Assembly (NCBI GenBank): GCA_900473685.1
Contig: UCNE01000009.1
Span: 62,001-126,000, forward strand
Source: Hyphomicrobiales bacterium
Lineage (GTDB): Bacteria; Pseudomonadota; Alphaproteobacteria; Rhizobiales; Rhizobiaceae
Length of the DNA stretch: 64,000 bases
Direction: 5' to 3'
The number at the start of each line of letters is the position of its first letter. Position 1 is the first letter of the stretch. The position numbers and the translations under genes were made by a program. Below, in pieces: positions 8,143-17,755 of the stretch. The notes below the pieces were generated by a model. It did no database searches, was not told the DNA's origin, and saw only the letters and a program-made list of their open reading frames with translations.

Positions 8143-9213
8143 ATGCGCCCGACAGTTCACGATATTGCCGCTGCGGCAGGGGTCAGTCTTGCGACCGTCG
8201 ACCGCGTTTTGAACCAGCGCGCCGGTGTCCGTACCGTCACGCGCGAAAAGGTCGAGCAGGCCATCGAACGCATCGGTTATGTCCGCGATGTCGCGGCAGC
8301 GAACCTTGCCAAGAGCCGCGTCTATCCCCTCGTCTTCATTCTGCCGTCTGGCGACAATTCGTTCATGCGTGGGCTTGAGGAGCAGGTGCGTGCGGCGATC
8401 GGCCGTTCGGCTGTTGAGCGTACCGATATCACCGTTGTCACCGTCCCGGCGTTCAACGTCGAAGCCTTGGTTGCCGCGCTGGATGAGGCGCGTGCGGGAT
8501 CTCCAGCGGGAGTCGCGGTTGTGGCGATCGATTCTCCCGATGTCATCGCTGCCGTCGACCGCCTGCGGGCTGATCGCATTCCCGTCGTGACGCTTGTTTC
8601 CGATCTGGCCGGTTCGAAGCGCGATCATTTCGCTGGCGTTGACAACATCGCCGCAGGGCGCACGGCAGCCAGCCTGATGGGGCGGTTTCTCGGCGGCCGT
8701 TCCGGACCGGTGGCGGTGCTGGCCGGTTCGATGCTGGTGCGTGACCATCGCGAACGCCTCGACGGCTTTCGTACTGTCATGGCGGAACATTTCAGCGGCC
8801 ATGCGCTCTTGCCTGTCATCGAAGGGCAGGACGATCCTGCCTTGGTCGAGAGGCTTGTCGGTCAGGCGCTTGCCGCATCGCCGGAAATTGCCGGTATCTA
8901 CAGCCTCGGCGCCGGTAATCGCGGCCTGATCGCCGCCTTGAAGCGTCGAGTGAACGCCGCCCCGGTCTGTGTGATCGCCCATGAACTGACACAGCATACG
9001 CGGGCAGCATTGAACGACGGATTGATCGATGTGGTCCTCAATCAGGACGCGGGGCACGAGGTGCGTAGCGCCATTCGCGTATTGAAAGCCAAGGCCGATG
9101 GCGTCGCCGTCATCGGTGCGCAGGAGCGCATCCGTCTCGACATTTTCCTCAAGGATAACCTGCCGTTCGAGCAGGATAGCAACCAGATGCCCGCTGAGGG
9201 CAGGCAAGACTAG
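8143..9213 (+). CDS. LacI-family regulator of the xylose genes
   Basis: A 356-aa regulator. The N-terminal LacI helix-turn-helix (TVHDIAAAAGVSLATVDRVLNQ) and hinge helix (~50-58) are followed by a periplasmic-binding-protein-like sensor domain (~65-335). GGAGG lies 5 bases before the ATG. xylB starts 10 bases after its stop and xylA follows, so the three form an apparent operon. The family role and this position suggest a xylose-responsive repressor. The DR in place of SR in the recognition helix (VDRVL) is a common variant in sugar-binding LacI proteins of rhizobia. Confidence 0.9.
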   Translation: MRPTVHDIAAAAGVSLATVDRVLNQRAGVRTVTREKVEQAIERIGYVRDVAAANLAKSRVYPLVFILPSGDNSFMRGLEEQVRAAIGRSAVERTDITVVTVPAFNVEALVAALDEARAGSPAGVAVVAIDSPDVIAAVDRLRADRIPVVTLVSDLAGSKRDHFAGVDNIAAGRTAASLMGRFLGGRSGPVAVLAGSMLVRDHRERLDGFRTVMAEHFSGHALLPVIEGQDDPALVERLVGQALAASPEIAGIYSLGAGNRGLIAALKRRVNAAPVCVIAHELTQHTRAALNDGLIDVVLNQDAGHEVRSAIRVLKAKADGVAVIGAQERIRLDIFLKDNLPFEQDSNQMPAEGRQD

Positions 9214-9223
9214 GGAGATCATC

Positions 9224-10675
9224 ATGTATCTTGGCATCGACCTCGGTACGTCCGGGGTGAAGGCATTGCTGATCGACGGCGGCCAGCGGATCATTGGTTC
9301 CGCATCCGGCGCCATGGACGTGTCACGGCCGCATCCGGGCTGGTCGGAACAGGACCCTGCCGATTGGATCCGCGCCACGGAAGAGGCAATTGCCGGGTTG
9401 AAAGCCGCTCATCCCAAGGAATTGGCCGCCGTCAAGGGCATCGGGCTCTCCGGTCACATGCACGGTGCGACGCTGCTGGATGACAACGACAAGGTGCTGC
9501 GCCCCTGCATTCTCTGGAACGATACGCGCAGCCACAAGCAGGCGCTGGCGCTGGACGCCGATCCGCAGTTCCGGGCGCTGACCGGCAACATCGTTTTCCC
9601 CGGCTTTACGGCGCCGAAACTTGCCTGGGTGGCGGAAAATGAACCCGATATTTTCGAAAAGGTCGATTGGGTCCTGCTGCCCAAGGATTACCTTCGCCTC
9701 TGGCTGACTGGTGAGCATATTTCCGAAATGTCGGATTCGGCCGGGACCTCTTGGCTCGATACCGGCAAGCGCGCATGGTCGGAAAGCCTGCTCGATGCGA
9801 CAGGGCTCACCGAAAGCCATATGCCGTCCTTGATCGAGGGCACGGAGCAGGGCGGCACGCTCAAGGCCGACCTCGCGGCCAAATGGGGTATGGGCGCCGG
9901 CGTTATCGTTGCCGGTGGGGCAGGCGACAATGCCGCATCCGCCTGTGGCATGGGCACTGTTGGCGAGGGCCATGCCTTCGTCTCGCTCGGCACCTCCGGC
10001 GTGCTGTTTGCCGCCAATGCCAGCTACCTGCCTAATCCCGCCAGCGCGGTCCATGCGTTCTGCCATGCACTGCCCAACACCTGGCATCAGATGGGGGTCA
10101 TCCTGTCGGCAACCGACGCGCTCAACTGGCATTCGGAGATCACGGGCAAGAGCGCCGCCGATCTCACTGCCGAGCTGGGCGACAGCCTCAATGCGCCGTC
10201 CGGGGTGACTTTCCTGCCTTATCTCTCCGGGGAGCGGACGCCGTACAATGACGCGTCTATCCGTGGTGTCTTTGCCGGGCTTGGCCATGAAAGCAGCCGG
10301 GTGGTTCTGACCCAGGCCGTTCTCGAAGGCGTGTCCTTCGCGCTTCGCGATAGCCTCGAGGCTCTGCGTGTTGCCGGGACAACGCTTTCGCGCGTCACGG
10401 CCATCGGTGGCGGTTCGCGCTCGCGCTACTGGCTGAAATCAATCGCAACGGCCCTCAACCTGCCGGTTGATGTGCCTGCCGACGGCGATTTTGGCGCCGC
10501 TTTCGGCGCCGCCCGTCTGGGCCTCGTCGCAGCGACAAAGGCCAACCCGCTGTCCGTCTTCACCGCCCCGGCAACGGCCGAAACTATCCAGCCCGATGCG
10601 GCGCTGCACGGCGCCTATGCGGAAGCCTATCAGCGTTATCGCCGCCTCTATCCTGCGATCCGCTCCGCCTACTGA
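9224..10675 (+). CDS. xylB: Xylulokinase
   Basis: A 483-aa FGGY-family sugar kinase that phosphorylates D-xylulose to D-xylulose 5-phosphate in the cytoplasm. The start at 9224 gives the canonical [18 protein letters not shown] phosphate loop, preceded by GGGAG; an open frame from 9098 inside the regulator gene is not used. [13 protein letters not shown] matches the substrate-binding region of XylB, and the C-terminal half has the second ATPase motif ([17 protein letters not shown]). Length equals the E. coli enzyme. It is co-transcribed with the LacI gene upstream and xylA 37 bases downstream. Confidence 0.95.
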   Translation: MYLGIDLGTSGVKALLIDGGQRIIGSASGAMDVSRPHPGWSEQDPADWIRATEEAIAGLKAAHPKELAAVKGIGLSGHMHGATLLDDNDKVLRPCILWNDTRSHKQALALDADPQFRALTGNIVFPGFTAPKLAWVAENEPDIFEKVDWVLLPKDYLRLWLTGEHISEMSDSAGTSWLDTGKRAWSESLLDATGLTESHMPSLIEGTEQGGTLKADLAAKWGMGAGVIVAGGAGDNAASACGMGTVGEGHAFVSLGTSGVLFAANASYLPNPASAVHAFCHALPNTWHQMGVILSATDALNWHSEITGKSAADLTAELGDSLNAPSGVTFLPYLSGERTPYNDASIRGVFAGLGHESSRVVLTQAVLEGVSFALRDSLEALRVAGTTLSRVTAIGGGSRSRYWLKSIATALNLPVDVPADGDFGAAFGAARLGLVAATKANPLSVFTAPATAETIQPDAALHGAYAEAYQRYRRLYPAIRSAY

Positions 10676-10712
10676 TTCCAACCAGCATTTCGAACCCCAA
10701 GAGGAAACACCC

Positions 10713-12020
10713 ATGAGCACAGGTTTTTTCGGCGATATCGCCAAGATCAAATATGAAGGCCCCGACAGCACCAATCCGCTGGCTTTCCGTCATTACAACC
10801 CAGACGAAATCGTCATGGGCAAGCGCATGGAAGATCACCTGCGCTTTGCGGTTGCCTATTGGCACACCTTCGTTTGGCCGGGCGGCGACCCCTTTGGTGG
10901 CCAGACGTTCGAGCGCCCATGGTTCGAAGACAGCATGAAGGCTGCCAAATTGAAGGCCGATGTCGCCTTCGAATTCTTCACGCTGCTCGGGACACCCTTC
11001 TATTGCTTCCATGACGCCGACGTGCGCCCGGAAGGCAAGAATTTTGCCGAGAACACCAAGAACCTCAACGAAATCGTCGATTATTTCGCGAAGAAGCAGT
11101 CCGACACCGGCGTCAGGCTGCTCTGGGGCACGGCAAACCTGTTCTCCAATCGCCGCTATATGTCGGGTGCTGCCACCAATCCGGATCCGGACGTCTTTGC
11201 GTTTGCTGCGGCAACGGTGAAAACCTGCATGGATGCGACGCTGAAGCTCGGCGGCGACAACTACGTTCTGTGGGGCGGCCGCGAAGGCTATGAAACCCTG
11301 CTCAACACCAACCTGAAGCAGGAACTCGACCAGCTTGGCCGTTTCGTCAACATGGTTGTCGAATACAAGCACAAGATCGGCTTCAAGGGCGCGATCCTGA
11401 TCGAGCCGAAGCCGCAGGAGCCGACCAAGCACCAGTACGACTACGACGTCGCGACGGTCTACGGTTTCCTCAAGTCCTACGGTCTCGAAAACGAGGTCAA
11501 GGTCAATATCGAGCAGGGCCACGCGATCCTCGCCGGCCATTCGTTCGAGCACGAACTAGCGCTTGCCAACGCCTATGGCATTTTCGGTTCGATCGACATG
11601 AACCGCAACGACTATCAGTCCGGCTGGGATACCGACCAGTTCCCCAACAACGTTCCGGAAATGGCGCTTGCCTATTACCAGGTCCTATCCGGCGGCGGCT
11701 TCAAGACCGGCGGTACCAACTTCGATTCGAAGCTGCGCCGTCAGTCGATCGATCCGGAAGACCTGCTGATCGGCCACATCGGCGGTATGGATTGCTGCGC
11801 CCGGGGCCTGCGCGCCGCCGCCAAGATGGTCGAGGACAAGGCACTTTCCGGCCCGCTCGACGCCCGTTATGCCGGCTGGAAATCGGCCGAGGGCCAGAAG
11901 CGCCTGACCAGCATGTCGCTGGAGGAAATCGCGGCCTATGTCGAAAAGACCGATCTCAACCCGCAGCCGAAATCCGGCAAGCAGGAACTGCTGGAGAACG
12001 TCGTCAACCGTTACGTCTGA
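10713..12020 (+). CDS. xylA: Xylose isomerase
   Basis: A 435-aa TIM-barrel enzyme interconverting D-xylose and D-xylulose with two divalent metals. Diagnostic segments are present: [51 protein letters not shown] and [20 protein letters not shown], the last holding metal-binding Asp/Glu residues. Translation begins at [12 protein letters not shown], preceded by GAGGAAA; the longer in-frame reading lies inside xylB. It is the last gene of the xylose operon, closed by a strong terminator 35 bases downstream. Confidence 0.97.
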   Translation: MSTGFFGDIAKIKYEGPDSTNPLAFRHYNPDEIVMGKRMEDHLRFAVAYWHTFVWPGGDPFGGQTFERPWFEDSMKAAKLKADVAFEFFTLLGTPFYCFHDADVRPEGKNFAENTKNLNEIVDYFAKKQSDTGVRLLWGTANLFSNRRYMSGAATNPDPDVFAFAAATVKTCMDATLKLGGDNYVLWGGREGYETLLNTNLKQELDQLGRFVNMVVEYKHKIGFKGAILIEPKPQEPTKHQYDYDVATVYGFLKSYGLENEVKVNIEQGHAILAGHSFEHELALANAYGIFGSIDMNRNDYQSGWDTDQFPNNVPEMALAYYQVLSGGGFKTGGTNFDSKLRRQSIDPEDLLIGHIGGMDCCARGLRAAAKMVEDKALSGPLDARYAGWKSAEGQKRLTSMSLEEIAAYVEKTDLNPQPKSGKQELLENVVNRYV

Positions 12021-12054
12021 TGATCGCTTCGAGCCAATTTCATCGTTAACCAAA

Positions 12055-12080
12055 GGGGCGCCCACCGGCGCCCCTTTTTT
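12055..12080 (+). terminator. Rho-independent terminator after xylA
   Basis: The perfect 8-bp stem GGGGCGCC/GGCGCCCC with loop CACC is followed directly by six T residues. It ends the LacI-xylB-xylA transcript. Confidence 0.9.
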
Positions 12081-12149
12081 ATATGAGATGCTGACCTGGG
12101 CGTTCGAAACAAACTCCGGTCACTTTGTCGCATTTTTGAGAAAATCTGC

Positions 12150-12217
12150 CTGAATACAGGATCTTAGCCTGTTCAGCATTGATGCAAGCGAATGTTCCTA
12201 AAGACATCCTTAACCAT
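12150..12217 (+). promoter_or_regulatory. Upstream region of the globin chemoreceptor: hairpin and TTAACCAT half-site
   Basis: An inverted repeat (CTGAATACAGG at 12150-12160 with CCTGTTCAG at 12168-12176, two-base bulge) and a TTAACCAT octamer at 12210-12217 lie 100-170 bases before the chemoreceptor start. TTAACCAT is one half of alphaproteobacterial CtrA sites; the second half-site is absent, so CtrA control is only a possibility. Confidence 0.3.
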
Positions 12218-12320
12218 GCGCGGCCTAGTTCTGGGCGGACGCCTTGGACCACCCTGCCGGCATGATGCCGATCGCGCAGCGCGCATGCCTTTCCCCGTTT
12301 TGATTTTAGGATGCTCCATT

Positions 12321-13835
12321 ATGCCTGCGCCCGTTTCCGCGACCAAACACCTGAATGAACGTCTCGATTTTGTCGGGCTCGATGGCGAACAACGCGCTGC
12401 CCTGGTTCGGGCAAGGCCAACTATTTCCGCCTCCCTTGATGGTGCGCTCGACAAGTTTTACGCCAAGGCGATGGCGGTTCCGGAAACGGCGAAATTCTTT
12501 GCCAGCGACGCGCATGTGAAAAGCGCTAAGTCGCGGCAGGTTCGTCACTGGGACCAGATCGCCTCCGGCGAATTCGATGATAAATATGTCGAGGCAGTCA
12601 CTACGATCGGCAAGACCCATGCCCGTCTCGGGCTGGAGCCGCGCTGGTATATCGGCGGTTACGCGTTGATCATGGAATCGATCATCAAGGCTGTGGTCGA
12701 GAAGCACCTGGAAGGCTTTCTCTACAAGAAGAAGGCCAAGGATATCAGCCTTGAAGTGACCGCCATCATGAAAGCGGCGTTCGTCGATATGGACTATGCC
12801 ATCTCGGTCTATCTCGATGCCCTGCAGGAGCAGCGGGCCATCGGCGATGCCGAACGGAAAACACACTCGGTACAGCAGGACGAGGCCCTCTCGGCGCTCG
12901 ACCGCTCGCTGACCGGACTTGCCAATGGCGATCTGACTGCCAAGCTCAGCGCGGCGCTTGCGCCGCAATTCGATGGCCTGAAAACCAATTTCAACTCGGC
13001 GCTCGGTACGCTCGACAAGGCTCTTGGCTCGATCGTGCTTGCGGCCGACGAAACATCCGGCAATGCCGGCGAACTTGTGACTGCCGTCGATGACATGGCC
13101 CGCCGTACAGAACAGCAGGCGGCGTCGCTGGAACAGACCGCCGCAGCGCTGGAACAAATCACCACGATCTCCAAGGAGGCGGCGATCCGGACCGAGGAAG
13201 CCCGCCGTGTCGTCGGTCATGCGACCGAAGAGGCGCGCAAATCGGGCGAAGTGGTCCAGCAGGCCGTGTCGGCGATGAGCGCAATCGAGGAATCATCGCA
13301 GAAGATCACCCAGATCATCGGCGTCATCGACCAGATTTCGTTCCAGACCAATTTGCTTGCATTGAACGCCGGCGTTGAAGCGGCCCGCGCCGGGGATGCG
13401 GGCAAGGGGTTCGCTGTCGTGGCACAGGAAGTGCGCGAACTCGCGCAGAAATCCACGGATGCGGCCAAGCAGATCAAGGGTCTGATCGACAAGTCGTTCG
13501 AGGACGTGCTGACCGGCGTTTCCCTCGTCAACCGGACCGGCGAGGCGCTGCGCACGATCGGCGAGCAGGTGATGCATATCAACGGCCATATCGATGCCAT
13601 CGCCGGTTCGGCGCGTGAACAGGCGATCGGTATTACTGAAATCAATACGGCGGTGACGGGTATGGATCAGATGACCCAGCAGAATGCCGCCATGGTCGAG
13701 CAGACCAATGCCGCAACCCATAACCTGATGCGTGTCAGCACGACGCTGAAGGATCTGGCCAATCAGTTCACGGTGTCAAACCGGCGGCATATTGAAGTCG
13801 TGTCGCGCCGGGCGCCCGAGCGGCGCTACGCCTGA
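12321..13835 (+). CDS. Globin-coupled soluble chemoreceptor (HemAT-like methyl-accepting protein)
   Basis: A 504-aa protein from the ATG at 12321 (AGGATG 8 bases upstream); the in-frame ATG at 12192 would add a basic, unlikely leader. Residues ~10-165 form a protoglobin sensor with proximal heme ligand His100 (TIGKTHARLGLEPRWYIGGY). A short HAMP-like piece (~190-230) links to the methyl-accepting signalling domain, whose tip reads QTNLLALNAGVEAARAGDAGKGFAVVA in sections and contacts CheA/CheW. There are no membrane helices, so it is cytoplasmic. The family senses oxygen for aerotaxis. It is a lone gene after the xylose operon, with no other chemotaxis genes nearby. The usual AAV at the tip is AGV here. 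Confidence 0.92.
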   Translation: MPAPVSATKHLNERLDFVGLDGEQRAALVRARPTISASLDGALDKFYAKAMAVPETAKFFASDAHVKSAKSRQVRHWDQIASGEFDDKYVEAVTTIGKTHARLGLEPRWYIGGYALIMESIIKAVVEKHLEGFLYKKKAKDISLEVTAIMKAAFVDMDYAISVYLDALQEQRAIGDAERKTHSVQQDEALSALDRSLTGLANGDLTAKLSAALAPQFDGLKTNFNSALGTLDKALGSIVLAADETSGNAGELVTAVDDMARRTEQQAASLEQTAAALEQITTISKEAAIRTEEARRVVGHATEEARKSGEVVQQAVSAMSAIEESSQKITQIIGVIDQISFQTNLLALNAGVEAARAGDAGKGFAVVAQEVRELAQKSTDAAKQIKGLIDKSFEDVLTGVSLVNRTGEALRTIGEQVMHINGHIDAIAGSAREQAIGITEINTAVTGMDQMTQQNAAMVEQTNAATHNLMRVSTTLKDLANQFTVSNRRHIEVVSRRAPERRYA

Positions 13836-13884
13836 TCGCCGGACAGATCGATGGAATGAATGATGGAGCGCTCTGCCGGAAGGC

Positions 13885-14916
13885 TTAGCGCTTCGTCCAT
13901 TTCGGCGAAGGGGCTGCAACAGAGTTGCGCACCACCAGATCTGGGCGGAGCAGGATTTCCGTTTCCGGCGGCCGGCCGTCGGACAACAGATCGAGCAGCA
14001 GCGCCATCGCATGTTTGCCGATCGCCGTTCTTGGCTGGCGGATGGTGGTCAGCGCCGGTGACATAAAGCTTGCCTGCGGCACGTCGTCAAAACCGGTCAC
14101 GGAAAAATCGCGTGGAATATCGTAGCCGCGCGCGCCGAGGCCAATCATCACACCGATTGCCGTCTGGTCATTGACGCACATGAAGGCCGTCGGCAGCGTA
14201 TCGCGCATGAACAATTGTTCGACGGCCAGCCGCCCGCTTTCGATCGTGCCGTCGCCTTCAAAAACGATACGCTGATCGGCGCTGACATTGGCGGCATCCA
14301 GCCCGGCCTCATATCCGATGCGGCGCCGGCTATAGGCCAGCCGGGTGCGGGAATCGCCGATAAAGGCCACCTTGCGATGGCCTTCGGCGATCAGCAGGTC
14401 GATTACCTTGCGGGCGCCCTCGGTATCGTCGACACCGACATAGGGAATGCCGCCATTGAAAACCGGTTCGAAAACACCGACGCTGGGCGGCAGCCGTGCT
14501 GTCATCGATTGATGGCCAAACGGCAGGATGCCGGTGAACAGGATCAATCCGGCGGCTTGGTTGGAATTCAGGAACTTCAGATATTCCAGTCCACGCTGGG
14601 CATCGTTTTGCGTATGGCCGATCAGGACGCCATAGCCGTGCGAACGCGCTTCGTTTTCCAGCCCGACGAGAATGTTGGAAAAATTGGGGTCGCCGATATC
14701 GGGCGCCACCACGAGAATCATGTTGGAACGCCCAAGCCGCAGGCTGCGCGCCATGGCGTTGGTCGTGTAGCCTGTGATGGCAATGGCCTGGCTGACCTTC
14801 AGCCGCGTCGAGTTGGCGACTTTCTCCGGCATATGGATGGCGCGCGACACGGTCGCAATCGACACTTCCGCGATCCGGGCGACGTCTTCGATGGTTGCCG
14901 GCGTGGAATTCGACAC
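13885..14916 (-). CDS. LacI-family repressor of the divergent sugar ABC locus
   Basis: A 343-aa protein. The N-terminal helix-turn-helix (TIEDVARIAEVSIATVSRAIHMPEKV) and hinge are followed by a type I periplasmic-binding-like effector domain (~60-335). It is transcribed away from the ABC transporter genes. The intergenic region holds a long inverted repeat of two LacI-type operators. The likely inducer is the sugar, or a derivative of it, handled by the neighbouring transporter and enzymes. Confidence 0.92.
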   Translation of the reverse strand: MSNSTPATIEDVARIAEVSIATVSRAIHMPEKVANSTRLKVSQAIAITGYTTNAMARSLRLGRSNMILVVAPDIGDPNFSNILVGLENEARSHGYGVLIGHTQNDAQRGLEYLKFLNSNQAAGLILFTGILPFGHQSMTARLPPSVGVFEPVFNGGIPYVGVDDTEGARKVIDLLIAEGHRKVAFIGDSRTRLAYSRRRIGYEAGLDAANVSADQRIVFEGDGTIESGRLAVEQLFMRDTLPTAFMCVNDQTAIGVMIGLGARGYDIPRDFSVTGFDDVPQASFMSPALTTIRQPRTAIGKHAMALLLDLLSDGRPPETEILLRPDLVVRNSVAAPSPKWTKR

Positions 14917-15004
14917 TGCGCTCTGCCTTGGTTTTAGTCTCGGCGGGACACTACACAGACTTGCCCGGAGGTCAAAGCCTGCACGAAGAATTTCTCGGTT
15001 ATGC

Positions 15005-15049
15005 CCTGATGTAAACCTTTACATGATCTATGTAAAGGTTTACATCAGG
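15005..15049. promoter_or_regulatory. Double LacI-type operator: 20-bp perfect inverted repeat
   Basis: Two 20-base arms (15005-15024 and 15030-15049) are exact reverse complements around the spacer GATCT. Each arm contains its own near-palindrome, TGTAAACCTTTACA on the left and TGTAAAGGTTTACA on the right, spaced 21 bases centre to centre (two helical turns). This suits cooperative binding of the divergent LacI repressor on one face of the DNA. It lies 33 bases before the ABC ATPase start, where it can control both directions. Confidence 0.8.
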
Positions 15050-15081
15050 CTCAAGCGGATGGGAGCCGCAGGGAGGATTTC

Positions 15082-16614
15082 ATGAGTTCGCAGATCAGCG
15101 GCGCCGGTGATGGCGCGGTCGTGTTGTCAGCACGGCGCATCAGCAAGTCGTTTAACGGCGTGCAGGTCCTGTTTGGCGTCGACTTCGATCTCCGTGCTGG
15201 CGAAATCCATGCCTTGATGGGCGAAAATGGCGCCGGCAAATCCACGCTCGTCAAGATTCTTTCCGGTTTCGAACAGCCAACCTCCGGCGACATCATCCTC
15301 GATGGGCATCCCGTCAAGCTGCCGCCGAACGGTGCCGCCGAAGCGCTCGGCATTGTCATCATTCACCAGGAATTCAATCTCGCCGAACATCTGACCGTCA
15401 CCGAGAGCCTGTTTCTCGGCCGCGAAGTCACGCGTTTCGGCGTGCTCGACCGCAAATTCATGCGGGCCGAAACGCGCCGCGTACTCGACCTGCTCGGATC
15501 GCATGTCGATGAAAATGCGATGATCAGCTCGCTGTCGATCGCAGACAAGCAGATGGTCGAGATCGCCAAGGCGATCAGCCGCGATGCCCGCGTCGTCTTT
15601 ATGGACGAGCCGACTGCTGTTCTTTCCCGTGAAGAAACCAACTTCCTGTTCAAGCAGGTGCGCAAGCTACGCGATCAGGGCACGAGCTTTGTCTTCGTTT
15701 CGCACAAGCTCGATGAGGTCATGGAGCTGACCGACCGGGTAACGGTGTTGCGCGATGGTCAGTGGATCAAGACTTCGCCGACATCCATCCTTGATGGGGA
15801 ATCGATCGCGCAGCTGATGGTGGGGCGCGAGTTGTCGAAACTCTATCCGGCCAAGCGCGAGCCTGATGTCGATGAAGAGATTGTGTTGAGTGTCGATGCC
15901 GTGTCGACCGGTTACGTCAAGGATGTGAGTTTCGAGGTTCGCAAGGGCGAGATCCTCGGGTTTTCCGGCATGATCGGCTCCGGCCGCACGGAATTGATGG
16001 AGGCGATTGCGGGCTTGAGGTCGCGCGCCTCGGGTGAGGTGATTATCCACGGCGAAGCGGTTCCATCAGGCGATGTGCATGCCGCCAACCGGCGCGGCCT
16101 TGCCTATATGACCAAGGACCGCAAGTCGAAGGGATTGCTGCTCAATTCGCGCATGACCGCCAACCTGACGCTGCAGTCGCTCGAAAATCACGGCAAGCTC
16201 GGTTATCTCAGCCCCGCCAGCGAGGCGCAGGCGCTGGAGCGCGCCCGCCGCCGCTTCGATATCCGGGTGCGTGATGGCAATGTGGTGGCCGGCCGCATGT
16301 CCGGCGGCAACCAGCAGAAGCTGTTGCTGGCCAAGGTCATGGAGACCGAGCCCGAGATCATCATCATCGACGAGCCCACCCGCGGCATCGATGTCGGCAC
16401 CAAGCAGCAGATCTATCATTTCATCTCGGCGCTGGCGCGAGACGGCCGCTCGATCATCGTCGTTTCATCGGAAATGCCGGAGGTGATCGGCCTTTGCACG
16501 CGCGTCGCGGTGATGCGGGAAGGGCGGATCGTCGGCATGCTGGAAGGTGATGAAATTTCCGAGCAGGAGATCATGCGCTACGCGGCCGGACTGAAGAAAA
16601 AGGCCGCGGCCTGA
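15082..16614 (+). CDS. Sugar ABC transporter ATP-binding protein (CUT2 family, RbsA-like)
   Basis: A 510-aa protein with two fused nucleotide-binding domains. The first has Walker A GENGAGKST, the second a degenerate GMIGSGRTE loop, as usual in CUT2 ATPases. The signature of the second domain is SGGNQQKLLLAKV, and Walker B regions read VVFMDEPTA and IIIIDEPTRG. GGGAGG precedes the ATG. It energises uptake of a monosaccharide or small glycoside with the permease and binding protein encoded next. Confidence 0.95.
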   Translation: MSSQISGAGDGAVVLSARRISKSFNGVQVLFGVDFDLRAGEIHALMGENGAGKSTLVKILSGFEQPTSGDIILDGHPVKLPPNGAAEALGIVIIHQEFNLAEHLTVTESLFLGREVTRFGVLDRKFMRAETRRVLDLLGSHVDENAMISSLSIADKQMVEIAKAISRDARVVFMDEPTAVLSREETNFLFKQVRKLRDQGTSFVFVSHKLDEVMELTDRVTVLRDGQWIKTSPTSILDGESIAQLMVGRELSKLYPAKREPDVDEEIVLSVDAVSTGYVKDVSFEVRKGEILGFSGMIGSGRTELMEAIAGLRSRASGEVIIHGEAVPSGDVHAANRRGLAYMTKDRKSKGLLLNSRMTANLTLQSLENHGKLGYLSPASEAQALERARRRFDIRVRDGNVVAGRMSGGNQQKLLLAKVMETEPEIIIIDEPTRGIDVGTKQQIYHFISALARDGRSIIVVSSEMPEVIGLCTRVAVMREGRIVGMLEGDEISEQEIMRYAAGLKKKAAA

Positions 16615-16660
16615 ACCGTTCGGGCGAAAGCGGCGCACTGAAAAACAAACCCCAGGGATA

Positions 16661-17689
16661 ATGGGACGGGAGGTTGGAGTGGATACGAGCGTGAATGAGG
16701 AAACCCGGGACGTGCGGCGCCGGAACTGGCGGGATATCGACCTTCGGGCGGTCGCCCCCTTTGCGGCCTTGATACTGCTTCTCATCCTTGGGGCACTCGT
16801 CAATCCGAACTTCATCGGTTTGAATAACCTGGCCAATGTCGCGACCCGCAGCGCCTTCATCGCCATCATCGCGATTGGCGCGACGTTCGTCATCTCCTCC
16901 GGCGATCTCGATCTGTCCGTCGGCGCGATGGTTGCCTTCGTCGCCAGTCTGATGATCCTGTTCATGAATTCCGGCGTCATTGCCGACCCGGCCTTGATGT
17001 TGACGGCTGCTGTGCTGTTCGCGGTTGTCGCGGGGTCTCTGTGCGGCCTCGCAAACGGCCTGATCACCACGGTCGGCCGGATCGAGCCGTTCATCGCAAC
17101 GCTTGGCACCATGGGTATCTATCGTGGCCTCACCACCTGGCTGTCGCAGGGTGGGGCGATCACGTTGAAGGATCCGGCCCTCCAGGAAATATACCGCCCC
17201 GCCTATTTCGGCTCGATCCTCGGTGTCCCGGTGCCGATTGTGGTGATCCTGGCAGTGACCTGCATTGCGGCGTTCATTCTCTATCGCACCCGCTATGGCC
17301 GGCACGTCGTTGCCGTTGGCTCGAACGCCGATGTTGCCCGCTATTCCGGCATTCCGGTCAACCGGGTTCGCACCATCGCGTTCGTCATTCAGGGACTGTG
17401 CGTTGCAATTGCCGTTCTCCTCTACGTGCCGCGTCTCGGCTCGACCTCGGCCACTACCGGCATTCTGTGGGAACTCCAGGCGATCACGGCCGTCGTTGTT
17501 GGTGGAACAGCGCTGAAGGGCGGGGCAGGCCGGGTCTGGGGGACGATCTGCGGTGCCTTCATTCTGGAACTCGTCGGCAACATCATGCTGCTTTCCAATT
17601 TCATCAGCGAATATCTGATCGGCGCCATCCAAGGCACGATCATCATCGTTGCGATGCTCGTCCAGCGTTCGCTGGTTCGGAAATCGTGA
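16661..17689 (+). CDS. Sugar ABC transporter permease (CUT2 family, RbsC-like)
   Basis: A 342-aa polytopic inner-membrane protein with about 8-10 helices. The BPD_transp_2 signature is seen in FVISSGDLDLSVGAMVAFV and in VVGGTALKGGAGRVWGTICGAFIL. The first ~35 residues are polar and cytoplasmic. A GTG at 16679 with GGGAGG 5 bases upstream is an equally good start and would remove six residues. It is the second gene of the transporter operon, likely a homodimer in the complex. Confidence 0.93.
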   Translation: MGREVGVDTSVNEETRDVRRRNWRDIDLRAVAPFAALILLLILGALVNPNFIGLNNLANVATRSAFIAIIAIGATFVISSGDLDLSVGAMVAFVASLMILFMNSGVIADPALMLTAAVLFAVVAGSLCGLANGLITTVGRIEPFIATLGTMGIYRGLTTWLSQGGAITLKDPALQEIYRPAYFGSILGVPVPIVVILAVTCIAAFILYRTRYGRHVVAVGSNADVARYSGIPVNRVRTIAFVIQGLCVAIAVLLYVPRLGSTSATTGILWELQAITAVVVGGTALKGGAGRVWGTICGAFILELVGNIMLLSNFISEYLIGAIQGTIIIVAMLVQRSLVRKS

Positions 17690-17755
17690 AGGACCGGGTT
17701 CAGGGGGTCGCCCGGCAAGGACTGTTAGACCCGCATTCACTAGGGAGAGAGAAAC

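Noticed and set aside
8119-9378. 419-codon open frame on the minus strand
   Set aside because: Antisense to the xylose regulator and the start of xylB; low-complexity Arg/Asp/Gly composition typical of a shadow frame.
12042-12052. Possible CtrA half-site (TTAACCAA) after xylA
   Set aside because: It lies just before the xylA terminator, lacks the final T of TTAACCAT and has no second half-site.
16571-17740. 389-codon open frame on the minus strand
   Set aside because: Antisense to the CUT2 permease gene; the translation is rich in Asp, Arg and Gly with no recognisable domain.
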